A stretch of DNA of 64,000 bases from Pseudomonas sp. MM211. GTDB taxonomy: Bacteria > Pseudomonadota > Gammaproteobacteria > Pseudomonadales > Pseudomonadaceae. Shown here piece after piece: positions 27,799 through 34,676 of this stretch (positions within the stretch are counted from its first letter, which is position 1; each line of letters starts with the position of its first letter). The stretch is from contig NZ_CP081942.1 in assembly GCF_020386635.1 (NCBI RefSeq), forward strand, positions 1,736,001 to 1,800,000, read 5' to 3'. The position numbers and the translations under genes are program-made. The notes under the pieces were generated by a model. The model was not told where the DNA came from, did not search any database, and saw only the letters and a program-made list of their open reading frames with translations.

Positions 27799-27830
27799 GT
27801 ACCGTAGCACCACAGTTCTAGGCTGAGCAC

Positions 27831-27861
27831 AAAAGCCCCATCCAAGCGGATGGGGCTTTTT
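27831..27861 (+). terminator. Rho-independent terminator of trpE
   Basis: A 13-bp perfect stem AAAAGCCCCATCC/GGATGGGGCTTTT (27831-27843 with 27848-27860) with loop AAGC is followed by further T residues. It marks the left edge of the trpE-trpG island. Confidence 0.92.
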
Positions 27862-27949
27862 GCATCGTGGGGCGCCTACAGAAGCGATTGGTGGACACCG
27901 TGGCTGTTTCGTTGCAGGCCTGTGGACGCTGCCACCCATTGAGCAGTCT

Positions 27950-28252
27950 TCAGGCTGCGGATGTGCTTGGCTGGTCGCCGCCCGGTTGCCCATGGGCGAC
28001 ACTCGCGCGGCTGTCGATGTAGGCGGCCAGATGATGCAGTTCGATGAACTTGGGCGCCTTGGCGCTGCTGTCCAGGGTGGTGATCGGCAGGTTCAGTCGC
28101 CCGGACGCGATGGCGCGAATGAAGTTGTCCGGGCTCAGGTGACGGAAGTACACCGTACGCACTCGGTCGATGGGCACCAGCACGTCGCCGTGGGTGCGAA
28201 AAAGTAGCTCCAGCGTCTGGAGCGGCAGGGGCGGCTCAGGCTGAGTGTTCAT
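27950..28252 (-). CDS. prtN: PrtN-like pyocin activator
   Basis: 100-residue protein beginning MNTQPEPPLPLQTLELLF. The middle (DVLVPIDRVRTVYFRHLSPDNFIRAIASG...LNLPITTL) and the end (FIELHHLAAYIDSR) follow the PrtN family pattern. In P. aeruginosa PrtN activates pyocin genes by binding P-box repeats and is itself repressed by PrtR. Here it lies 49 bases downstream of the PrtR-like gene on the same strand, the same arrangement and trpE-adjacent position as in PAO1. I could not find a convincing tandem P-box array in the island. Confidence 0.82.
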   Translation of the reverse strand: MNTQPEPPLPLQTLELLFRTHGDVLVPIDRVRTVYFRHLSPDNFIRAIASGRLNLPITTLDSSAKAPKFIELHHLAAYIDSRASVAHGQPGGDQPSTSAA

Positions 28253-28301
28253 GGCAAGGGCTCGGTATCGGGTGACTCCCGGTTGGTTGACAGGTGTGTG
28301 A

Positions 28302-28964
28302 TCAATCTTCGGTAAAACGCGACGATTTGAGGATGCCGCCCACCAGGTGAATCTTGCTGACGTTGTCCTGCGGGATATGAATGGGCGGGTGGTTCTGGTT
28401 GACACTGTCGAAGCGGTACATGCCGTCACGCAGGTAGATGTATTCCTTGATCATCGCCTGCCCATCGAGGGTGCGTACCATCACTTCATCACCGGCATGG
28501 AAGGCCTTGTTCGGCTCGATCAGCACGTACTCACCGTTCTTGATCCGTGGATGCATGCTGTCGCCGCTGACCCGCAGGCCATAGGCGTTCGGGTCGTCAC
28601 TGTGGATGCGCAAGTAGCCGTCTCCATGGCCGACAGGAAAGTCGATCTCTTCGAAATACCCATGGGTGCCCAGCTGCGCATGCCCTACCACCGGCACCTC
28701 GCCGCCGCGGGCGTGGCCCACGTCCAGCGTGTCACTTGCCGCACTCGCAGGCTCGGGTAGCGCCTCACTGCCGGCGAGCTCGGCGATGCTCACGCCCAGT
28801 GCCGGTGCGAGCAGCAGCAGATCCGCCAGGCTCGGCTCACGCAGATCACTTTCGTAATTACCAATGCGCGACTGGGACGACCAGCCGCACGCTTCGGCCA
28901 ATAGCTGTTGGCTAAGGCCTCTGCTTTTACGCAGGTGCTTGATGCGTTTCCCGAGAGTTTCCAT
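28302..28964 (-). CDS. prtR: PrtR-like repressor (XRE HTH plus S24 LexA/CI-type peptidase)
   Basis: 220-residue repressor. It has an N-terminal HTH_XRE domain (about 5-60; LSQQLLAEACGWSSQSRIGNYE) and a C-terminal S24 autoprotease domain with catalytic S136 (RVSGDSMHP) and K173 (GQAMIKEYIY). Family members are cleaved with RecA help after DNA damage, relieving repression. Possible cleavage dipeptides include A64-G65. GGAG lies about seven bases before the ATG. By analogy with PAO1 it represses prtN and hence the lysis genes. It is divergent from the gene at 29154, with candidate operator half-sites between them. Confidence 0.88.
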   Translation of the reverse strand: METLGKRIKHLRKSRGLSQQLLAEACGWSSQSRIGNYESDLREPSLADLLLLAPALGVSIAELAGSEALPEPASAASDTLDVGHARGGEVPVVGHAQLGTHGYFEEIDFPVGHGDGYLRIHSDDPNAYGLRVSGDSMHPRIKNGEYVLIEPNKAFHAGDEVMVRTLDGQAMIKEYIYLRDGMYRFDSVNQNHPPIHIPQDNVSKIHLVGGILKSSRFTED

Positions 28965-28978
28965 GACGGCGCTCCAGT

Positions 28979-29039
28979 AATCACGATGTGAAATATTTAT
29001 AGCGCAGTTTTCACCTTGAATAAAACACGAATCGTGATT
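28979..29039. promoter_or_regulatory. Candidate repressor operators between prtR and the lysis genes
   Basis: The half-site AATCACGAT (28979-28987) recurs as its inverse ATCGTGATT (29031-29039). The second overlaps a perfect 11-base palindrome CACGAATCGTG (29026-29036). The AT-rich stretch between them is the likely divergent promoter zone. Assignment to the S24 repressor is inferred from position. Confidence 0.5.
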
Positions 29040-29153
29040 ATTTTTTCATCTGTCGATCACCGGTATGGCTCGACCCGTTTTCAGCCCGGCATGCGCAGTG
29101 AGCGCTAGGGGCTTACCCGTTATCGCCGTCAGTGGGACGGCAGGAGGAGTATC

Positions 29154-29516
29154 ATGATTTCCTATATCGACGACGCACTACAGATTTGGGCCGATGAACG
29201 GCTGGGCAGCGAGAAAAATCTTGGCTCAGGGTTCGGTGGCAATGTTATCGCTTCGCTGATGGCTACACAGGGTGTGTTGATTCGAGGCGAGCGGGGTAGC
29301 CGGGTGCTGCTAGACAGAACCGCTGAGATCGAATGGATCGTCAGCAAGCACCTCTCACCAGAGCAACGGCAGGTCGTCATCGAACACTACTGTGGCGACG
29401 CGTGCTCACCGGGCGAGAAGTGGGCAGCATGCGATTGCAGTCGCTCGCAGTTCTATCGGCGCCTGGGGCAGGCGCACAAGGTTATCCAATCACAACTCCT
29501 GAAGCGCGCCGCTTGA
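29154..29516 (+). CDS. Phage-type regulatory protein, PA0613-like
   Basis: 120-residue protein starting MISYIDDALQIWADERLG, preceded by an excellent AGGAGGAG. The second half (LSPEQRQVVIEHYCGDACSPGEKWAACDCSRSQFYRRLGQAH) looks like a sigma-region-4/antiterminator-Q type HTH with several cysteines. It matches the place of the small hypothetical gene that follows prtR in P. aeruginosa pyocin clusters. It could act as a late antiterminator for the downstream lysis genes; this is inference. A terminator hairpin has its loop over the stop codon, so read-through control is conceivable. Confidence 0.7.
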   Translation: MISYIDDALQIWADERLGSEKNLGSGFGGNVIASLMATQGVLIRGERGSRVLLDRTAEIEWIVSKHLSPEQRQVVIEHYCGDACSPGEKWAACDCSRSQFYRRLGQAHKVIQSQLLKRAA

Positions 29517-29527
29517 GCGCGCTTTTT
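29502..29527 (+). terminator. Terminator overlapping the stop of the PA0613-like gene
   Basis: Perfect 8-bp stem AAGCGCGC/GCGCGCTT (29502-29509 with 29517-29524) with T-run to 29527. The TGA stop (29514-29516) lies in the loop. Confidence 0.75.
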
Positions 29528-30031
29528 CCTTCTGTTCCTGTCCACTCTGCGTGTTAGAAACACCCGGCGGCGCTTCCGATAATCCCTCTGAAAACCTTTG
29601 ATGGTTCACCTGCGCGGTTCCAGTCGCCGTGTCGGTGGAGGCGTGCGCGTCTGATTTATCGAGGCGCTGCGTGTGCCAAACCCCATCGTGTCCGCTTTTT
29701 CTCGGCGCGTTTCCGCTGATGGCCGCAGGTGCCTTGTGACCCTGAGAATCGGGGGATATAAATTGATCAACGTCAACGAGGTGGGCCACCAGCCAGCCTC
29801 GTAAAACCCGGCTCCGCGCCGGGTTTTTTGTTTCCGTCATTGGGCGGCCCTATCGGCAATCCGTGACCCAGGGCCTTGCAGACGAGCGGGGCTTTTTATT
29901 TCCGCCGCTCAACGAGGTGCGGGGGGCTCGCCACCAGGCAACCCTCCTCGCGTTGCTGTGGCTTCTAATAACAAACCCCGTTGCGTATGGGGACGTCGTC
30001 GTGGCCGCTGGCCACGGGGAGGATTTTTATA
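29528..30031 (+). promoter_or_regulatory. 504-bp non-coding leader of the lysis genes with terminator and RBS hairpin
   Basis: I see no supported gene here. It holds a strong terminator AAAACCCGGC/GCCGGGTTTT plus T-run (29803-29812 with 29818-29829). A motif TCAACGAGGTG followed by CCACCAG occurs twice (29773-29792 and 29909-29937). An inverted repeat GAGCGG/CCGCTC lies at 29884-29889 with 29905-29910. A perfect hairpin GTGGCC-GCT-GGCCAC (30001-30015) abuts the holin Shine-Dalgarno GGGGAGGA (30016-30023). This layout suggests transcription antitermination and/or translational control of holin expression, or a small RNA ending at 29829. Confidence 0.55.
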
Positions 30032-30391
30032 ATGAGCGAGCCCGGTAGCGTGTTAATGGCTAGCACCTTGGGAGTCAATCTGCCCGCGATCTTGAATAGC
30101 ATCAACGGAGAGGCTGCGGTCGGGGCCTTGTTTGGAGCACTGGTCTACTTCACCACTACACAAGAGCTGCCGTTATGGAATCGCCTGACGTTCTTCATGA
30201 CGTCGTTCGTGATGGGTTATCTGTTTACCCCGGCGATCGTCGATTTCGAATTCTACGGTATGCGTCCCTTTGCCTATTCCGGGCCGGCAGGGTTTGCCGG
30301 TGCGGGGCTGGTGGTAACGATCATGCTGGCGGCAATCAAGCGTCGCGGGGCCCCGCCTGGGGTCGAGGCGCGAGGAGGCAACGATGATTAG
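30032..30391 (+). CDS. Phage/pyocin holin (PA0614-like)
   Basis: 119-residue membrane protein (MSEPGSVLMASTLGVNLPAILN) with three hydrophobic segments near 30-45, 55-75 and 85-108 and a charged C-terminus (AIKRRGAPPGVEARGGNDD), a class-I-like holin plan. It resembles the putative holin at the start of the PAO1 R-pyocin cluster. It would form inner-membrane lesions at a set time to release the endolysin. GGGGAGGA precedes the start, and the gene overlaps the second holin by 8 bases. Confidence 0.8.
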   Translation: MSEPGSVLMASTLGVNLPAILNSINGEAAVGALFGALVYFTTTQELPLWNRLTFFMTSFVMGYLFTPAIVDFEFYGMRPFAYSGPAGFAGAGLVVTIMLAAIKRRGAPPGVEARGGNDD

Positions 30392-30710
30392 TCTCGTACT
30401 CACGCATGCGACGTTCTGCCTGTGTGGCGCTGTATTCGTACGCTTGTTCACCTACCGCCGGCATGGCGCACGTTTTAGACGCGGTATGAGTTGCATGGCG
30501 ATGTTGCTGATGGGCAGCTCGGGATCCGCGATGTTGCAGATCATGCTGGGCGACCTGAAGTTACCGGCGCAGGCATGGTCGCTGGTGCTGTTGCTGGCGG
30601 TGTTCGCCGTGGCGGTGTTTCGTTCGGGAGGCAACCTGGCTGGCGTCATCCGTGAGTGCCCACCCCACTGTTCCGACGTGCACGCAGAGCGTGTCGAAGA
30701 TCGTACGTAA
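30384..30710 (+). CDS. Second holin-like three-TM protein
   Basis: 108-residue protein (MISLVLTHATFCLCGAVFVRLFTYRRHGARFRRGMSCM...) with about three hydrophobic helices and a polar C-terminal tail. Size, topology and position fit a phage 3-TM holin family member or antiholin. It overlaps the upstream holin by 8 bases, so they are translated together. A terminator follows before the GH5 gene. Confidence 0.75.
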   Translation: MISLVLTHATFCLCGAVFVRLFTYRRHGARFRRGMSCMAMLLMGSSGSAMLQIMLGDLKLPAQAWSLVLLLAVFAVAVFRSGGNLAGVIRECPPHCSDVHAERVEDRT

Positions 30711-30838
30711 AGCTGTACCCGACTGACGCACTGGCGTCTGCCTATAACGAGCATGTGGCGCAGCTTGTCTGCGATCACCTGCCTTGACCCCTTGGGGCCG
30801 CTGGCTGGCCCCTTCACTCAACTGTTCCACTTCATCAA

Positions 30839-30863
30839 GGCCCGCGGCAATGCGGGCTTTTTT
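30839..30863 (+). terminator. Terminator after the holin pair
   Basis: Stem GCCCGC/GCGGGC with a 6-nt loop followed by a run of seven T. It lies 19 bases upstream of the GH5 start codon. Confidence 0.85.
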
Positions 30864-30881
30864 TCGTCTGGAGGAAATACC

Positions 30882-32018
30882 ATGAGCATTAAAACCTTTG
30901 ACCAGATGGCCGCAGCCGGTGAGTTTCCGCTTATCGGTTTCAACGTTGCTGGGTTGGGTAACAACCCCTACGTGGACGCCATCACCACTGCTTCCCTCGA
31001 TACGCACTACCGCACCATCGCGCCTCGCGGGCATCAGCCTGACTACATCAAGTCCTATGCGGGCGGTTTGAATGGCAAGCCATTCGCTGCGCGCTTGCCG
31101 TTCGCCGGTGAACGCATCGCCATTCTCGATGGTGCAGGTGGTTTCACCTTGCGTCAGGGCTACATCGAGGAAATCCGCAAGGCCATCCGCCATGTGCATA
31201 GCTGGGGTGGGTATTCCCTGCTCGACATGCATAACTACGCCCGCTGGTATGTCCGCGCCTCTGGCCCGGTAGCCGGCCGCACCGTGCAGTCCTGGGGCGG
31301 TGGCTATGCGCTGTGGACATCGATCGGCGCGTCTGACTGCCCGGTTGATTACCCACTGCTGGCGCGCATCTGGGCGGCCATTGTGCAGACGTTCAAGGAC
31401 GAGCCAGGCGTACTCGGCTACGGGCTGATGAACGAGCCGCACAATGCGGGTACTCAAGCCGATGGCGGGGTGAACGTCGAAGCCTTGTGGAGCGCCAATG
31501 TGCAGCGTCTTATCAACGCGGTTCGTGCCGAGGACTCGCGGCACTTCATCACCGTGGCGGGCAATGCCTTCAGTACTGCACTGCACTGGCCGGCTCGTTC
31601 GGACGCGCTCAAGAACCTCACCGACCCTGCTGGTCGCCTGCTTTACGAGGCGCACCAGTACCCGGACAAGGACGGCGTGGGCGGCGGCAAATGGACGGCC
31701 GCCAGCGAGTCGATCAGCTACCGCGATCGTGTTGCGGACTGGCGTCCCTACGTCGACTGGCTCAAGGCCAACGGCAAGCGGGGTATCGCTGGCGAGTTCG
31801 GTGGGCCGGATCACGTGCCCGGCATGCGCACCTATTTCACCGAGCTGCACAAGTACTTCGATGCCAACCATATCCTGCGCTTCCAGTGGCTGGCTGGCCC
31901 CGGTGACGCCGACGATGCGCCCAATGGCATGGATCGCAACGACGGCACCCTGAAGCCGAACACGCGCTCGTTGATGGCACGCATCGGCAACACCACCACC
32001 GCCTACGGGCCTCGTTAA
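30882..32018 (+). CDS. GH5 (cellulase-type) glycoside hydrolase without signal peptide
   Basis: 378-residue TIM-barrel hydrolase starting MSIKTFDQMAAAGEFPLIGFNVAG. All hallmark GH5 residues are visible: R71 (RLPFAGER), H117-N118 (DMHNY), the acid/base E185 (GLMNEPHN), H258 and Y260 (EAHQYPD), the nucleophile E305 (GIAGEFGG) and W336. The pattern is closest to endo-beta-1,4-glucanase-like subfamilies (e.g. GH5_5), but the substrate is not proven. No signal peptide, transmembrane helix or binding module is seen, so export would need cell lysis. It has its own GGAGG and lies between the holins and the endolysin of the island. A tail-associated depolymerase origin is an alternative. Confidence 0.88.
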   Translation: MSIKTFDQMAAAGEFPLIGFNVAGLGNNPYVDAITTASLDTHYRTIAPRGHQPDYIKSYAGGLNGKPFAARLPFAGERIAILDGAGGFTLRQGYIEEIRKAIRHVHSWGGYSLLDMHNYARWYVRASGPVAGRTVQSWGGGYALWTSIGASDCPVDYPLLARIWAAIVQTFKDEPGVLGYGLMNEPHNAGTQADGGVNVEALWSANVQRLINAVRAEDSRHFITVAGNAFSTALHWPARSDALKNLTDPAGRLLYEAHQYPDKDGVGGGKWTAASESISYRDRVADWRPYVDWLKANGKRGIAGEFGGPDHVPGMRTYFTELHKYFDANHILRFQWLAGPGDADDAPNGMDRNDGTLKPNTRSLMARIGNTTTAYGPR

Positions 32019-32030
32019 ACCAATCGACAT

Positions 32031-32170
32031 CAGGCCGTGTGAAAACGTAGCGAGCGAAGGTCAAGCAAGGCAAAAACCGGCGAAAAAGCGCAGTTTACGA
32101 GTTGTAAATGAGCATTTTGAGCTGGTTTTTAACGCCGCATGACCGAGCGCAGTAGTTTTCACACAGCCTG
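32031..32170 (+). mobile_element. 140-bp palindromic MITE-like element, copy A
   Basis: Ends CAGGCCGTGTGAAAAC and GTTTTCACACAGCCTG form terminal inverted repeats. Inside are AAAAACCGGC...GCTGGTTTTT and TTTAC...GTAAA nested hairpins. It differs from copy B (37751-37890) at only two positions. It is flanked by the direct repeat ACAT (32027-32030 and 32171-32174), consistent with a 4-bp target duplication. It sits between the GH5 and endolysin genes, next to a TGGCCC/GGGCCA hairpin. Confidence 0.82.
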
Positions 32171-32213
32171 ACATGGCCCGCTTCGGTGGGCCATTCCAGA
32201 TAGGAGAATTCTC

Positions 32214-32753
32214 ATGGCCCGTATTACTGCTGCCCAGGCAGGCGGCACCAACGTGCTCGCCTTTCTCGACATGCTCGCCTGGAGCGAAGGCACCTCGACC
32301 ATCCCCCACAGTGATGACGGCTACAACGTACTGGTAGGTGGCACGCTGTTCGGCGATTACCGCGCGCACCCGCGACAACTGATCGACCTGCCGCGCTATC
32401 GCATCAAGTCCACGGCGGCCGGGCGCTATCAGTTTCTGGCCCGTACCTGGGACTCGATCGTCAGCCTTTACCGCTTCCATGGTCGCTTCACGCCAGAGGC
32501 GCAGGATCTGGCTGCGGTGAAACTGCTCGATGAGTGCGGCGCGCTTGCGCATATCCGTGATGGGCGAATAGAACGCGCCATCACGGCTGCCGCGCCAATC
32601 TGGGCCAGCCTGCCAGGGGCTGGCTACGGTCAGCGTGAACATGAACTGAGCGCACTGTTGTGCAACTACGAAAAAGAACGCGCTGCTGAAGCCTGCGACC
32701 AGTCTGACCTGCTGGCCAGGTACAGCGCAGGCGGCGGGCAGGTGGCAGCATGA
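32214..32753 (+). CDS. Lambda R-type endolysin (GH104 lytic transglycosylase)
   Basis: 179-residue soluble muralytic enzyme. The sequence FLDMLAWSEGTS (catalytic Glu at 25), YNVLVGGTLFGDYRAHPR, IKSTAAGRYQFLARTWD and IWASLPGAGYGQ follows the phage lambda R endolysin pattern. It cleaves the MurNAc-GlcNAc bond, forming 1,6-anhydroMurNAc, after holin opening; there is no signal peptide. GGAG lies upstream. It overlaps the Rz gene by 4 bases (ATGA). Confidence 0.92.
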   Translation: MARITAAQAGGTNVLAFLDMLAWSEGTSTIPHSDDGYNVLVGGTLFGDYRAHPRQLIDLPRYRIKSTAAGRYQFLARTWDSIVSLYRFHGRFTPEAQDLAAVKLLDECGALAHIRDGRIERAITAAAPIWASLPGAGYGQREHELSALLCNYEKERAAEACDQSDLLARYSAGGGQVAA

Positions 32754-33331
32754 GCTGGCTATCGCTGATCCCACTCAACTACCGCGTGCTCGCGAGCGCT
32801 GGCCTGGCTGTGGCGCTACTGGTCGGTGCCGCCAGCCTTGGCTGGCTTGCCCAAGGCTGGCGGCTGGGCGAGCGGATGGCCGAACAGGGCCGCGAGCTCG
32901 AACAGCAAATCGCCGTGCGCGACAAACTGCATGCCGACACGCTGGCCATGGCCCAGAGCGCCGCAGCCGGTGAGGCCCGGCGCGCAAATGAAAAGCGCCT
33001 GACGCTGGAGCAGCAGCTGCAGGCGATATCCCAGAACCAACACAGGAGACTTACCGATGCGCAAACAAGTGCTGAGCGCCTGCGTGATCGTCTCGCTACT
33101 GCTGAGCTACGGCTGTCAGTCCTACTCGCCAACCCCGGTACCGCCGATGCAGGTGGTGACGCAGTGCCCTCCACCGCCAGTACCGGACGCCTGGTGGATG
33201 GAGCCCACCGAGCCGACATTGATGCGGGATCTGCTCAACGAATTGTCAGTATCGCCGAACGAGGAGACCGGGCGATCATCGCCCTAGGGATGTGCCAGGC
33301 CTATGCGCGAACGATAAGCCTGGATCGTTAA
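32750..33331 (+). CDS. Rz-like inner-membrane spanin subunit
   Basis: 193-residue type II membrane protein: N-terminal transmembrane helix (about 14-34; VLASAGLAVALLVGAASLGWLA) followed by a long heptad-rich coiled coil (about 40-125; EQGRELEQQIAVRDKLHADTL...). With Rz1 it fuses inner and outer membranes in the last step of lysis. The start overlaps the endolysin stop (ATGA). The Rz1 gene is embedded entirely within it in another frame. Confidence 0.88.
   Translation: MSWLSLIPLNYRVLASAGLAVALLVGAASLGWLAQGWRLGERMAEQGRELEQQIAVRDKLHADTLAMAQSAAAGEARRANEKRLTLEQQLQAISQNQHRRLTDAQTSAERLRDRLATAELRLSVLLANPGTADAGGDAVPSTASTGRLVDGAHRADIDAGSAQRIVSIAERGDRAIIALGMCQAYARTISLDR
33057..33287 (+). CDS. Rz1-like outer-membrane spanin lipoprotein (nested in Rz)
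   Basis: 76-residue protein with a lipoprotein signal (MRKQVLSACVIVSLLLSYGC, lipobox Cys20) and a short proline-rich mature part (YSPTPVPPMQ, PPPPVPD). It is wholly inside the Rz gene in a different frame, the classic Rz/Rz1 embedded arrangement, and has AGGAG about ten bases upstream. It completes the spanin pair. Confidence 0.88.
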   Translation: MRKQVLSACVIVSLLLSYGCQSYSPTPVPPMQVVTQCPPPPVPDAWWMEPTEPTLMRDLLNELSVSPNEETGRSSP

Positions 33332-33402
33332 TGTTGCTGACGCCATTCGCATTACGGATGAGCATCCGTGGAGGCTTGCTCGGTATTGGTGAGTAGCGCC
33401 TG

Positions 33403-34593
33403 CTAATCCCCGGCAGCCAAGGTAGGCAGCCGGGCGGTGAAGGAGGTGCCGTCCGTTTCATTGGAAACAACGCAAACCGTGCCGTTGTGGCCCCTGATGA
33501 TCTCTGCGGCGATATACAGGCCCAATCCCAAGCCTTCGCGCTGCCCCAGTTCCGAGCGGGTGTAGGGCTGAAAAAGCTTGGGCATCAATTCGGGATCGAT
33601 CGGCACGCCCTCATTCCACACACAGAGCACCAGATGGCCGTCTTCCACGCCGACATTCACCTTGATCGGGGTGCCGTGGCGACCGTGGGTGACGGCGTTG
33701 GCCAGCAGGTTGGAAAGTAACTGGCAGAGGCGCACCGGATCGCACAGGTTCGCCTGCGGTACGTTCACCGAGTGCTCGATGACCGCGGCAGGATAGGCCT
33801 CAGTAATTTCGCTGATGACGCGCTCGAAGTCGGTCTGCAGATTGGCAACCATTTTGGGCTCGACCGGAATACCGCTACCCAGCCGACCGCGGGCGAAGTC
33901 GAGGATGTTCTCGATCAACGAGCCCATACGTTTGGCACTGCTTTGAATCGCGGTGGCGAGCCGGCGCTCGGGACGGTCAACCAGCTTGGATTCAAGAATG
34001 TCGGCGCCCATCCGCACCGCGCTCAATGGTGTGCGTAGATCGTGGCCAAGCACCGCGATCAATTGTTCACGCAGGTGCCCGGTTTCTTTCTCGACCTCCA
34101 GCTCTCGCTGGCTTTGCTCCACGGAAGCCTGCATATCCAGATTCGCGGCGATCAATTGTGCGAAAAGCGTGAGCGTTTCGGTGATGACGTCTATATCGAG
34201 GTTGGCTGGCGCCGGGTCGATCGCGCAGAGCGTGCCGAAGAAGTCTCCATTGGCGCGGATGATCGGGATCGAGACGTAACTTTCCAGGCCGTAAAATTTG
34301 GGCGTGTGGTGCCTGGAAAAGATGGGATGTTCACTGGCATGCCCAAACAGCACCGGCGTGCGGTGCTGGCGGATCTCATCGCAGATAGTGGTCTCAAGCG
34401 CCAACTCGTCGCCTGGCTTGAGCCCGAAGTCGATCGAGTCGTCGACCGCGCACGTGACCCATTGCTTATCGGTGACTCGGGCGACGGCCGCGAAGCGCAG
34501 GCCGGTCACATGTTTGACCATGCGCAGAATCATCGGAATTGCCTCGATCTTCGCAACGGCGCGAAGGTCGGGGCCAAAATTTATCGTCGACAT
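33403..34593 (-). CDS. Orphan soluble GAF-domain sensor histidine kinase
   Basis: 396-residue cytoplasmic kinase: N-terminal GAF domain (about 20-155), HisKA domain with phospho-acceptor H184 (VLGHDLRTPLSAV), and HATPase domain with N-box LLSNLLANAVTHG, WNEG and GLGLGLYIAAEI. There is no transmembrane helix and no response regulator nearby. The GAF sequence (VTDKQWVTCAVDD, YVSIPI, FFGTLCAID) resembles bacteriophytochrome-type or redox GAFs but lacks an identifiable chromophore Cys assignment. It runs opposite to the lysis genes and ends 71 bases from Rz, so it is probably not part of the cassette transcript. Confidence 0.88.
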   Translation of the reverse strand: MSTINFGPDLRAVAKIEAIPMILRMVKHVTGLRFAAVARVTDKQWVTCAVDDSIDFGLKPGDELALETTICDEIRQHRTPVLFGHASEHPIFSRHHTPKFYGLESYVSIPIIRANGDFFGTLCAIDPAPANLDIDVITETLTLFAQLIAANLDMQASVEQSQRELEVEKETGHLREQLIAVLGHDLRTPLSAVRMGADILESKLVDRPERRLATAIQSSAKRMGSLIENILDFARGRLGSGIPVEPKMVANLQTDFERVISEITEAYPAAVIEHSVNVPQANLCDPVRLCQLLSNLLANAVTHGRHGTPIKVNVGVEDGHLVLCVWNEGVPIDPELMPKLFQPYTRSELGQREGLGLGLYIAAEIIRGHNGTVCVVSNETDGTSFTARLPTLAAGD

Positions 34594-34676
34594 CTTGGCC
34601 GTTCCGATTGCAAAGAATACAGAGTACCGCAGTCGCTTTTACCGCTCACCGAACTTTACAGTGGCCTGTGTGTGTC

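Noticed and set aside
26344..28002. A 552-codon open frame antisense to trpE
   Set aside because: It mirrors trpE codon structure in high-GC DNA, crosses the trpE terminator, has no ribosome-binding site and shows no recognisable domain.
29528..30031. PrtN P-box array (tandem ATTG-N-GT repeats) upstream of the lysis genes
   Set aside because: I searched for it by eye and found only isolated partial matches, not the three or four tandem repeats expected.
29863..30048. A 61-codon frame with a hydrophobic stretch just before the first holin
   Set aside because: It has no Shine-Dalgarno sequence, overlaps the structured leader and holin RBS hairpin, and shows no family resemblance; better explained as leader RNA.
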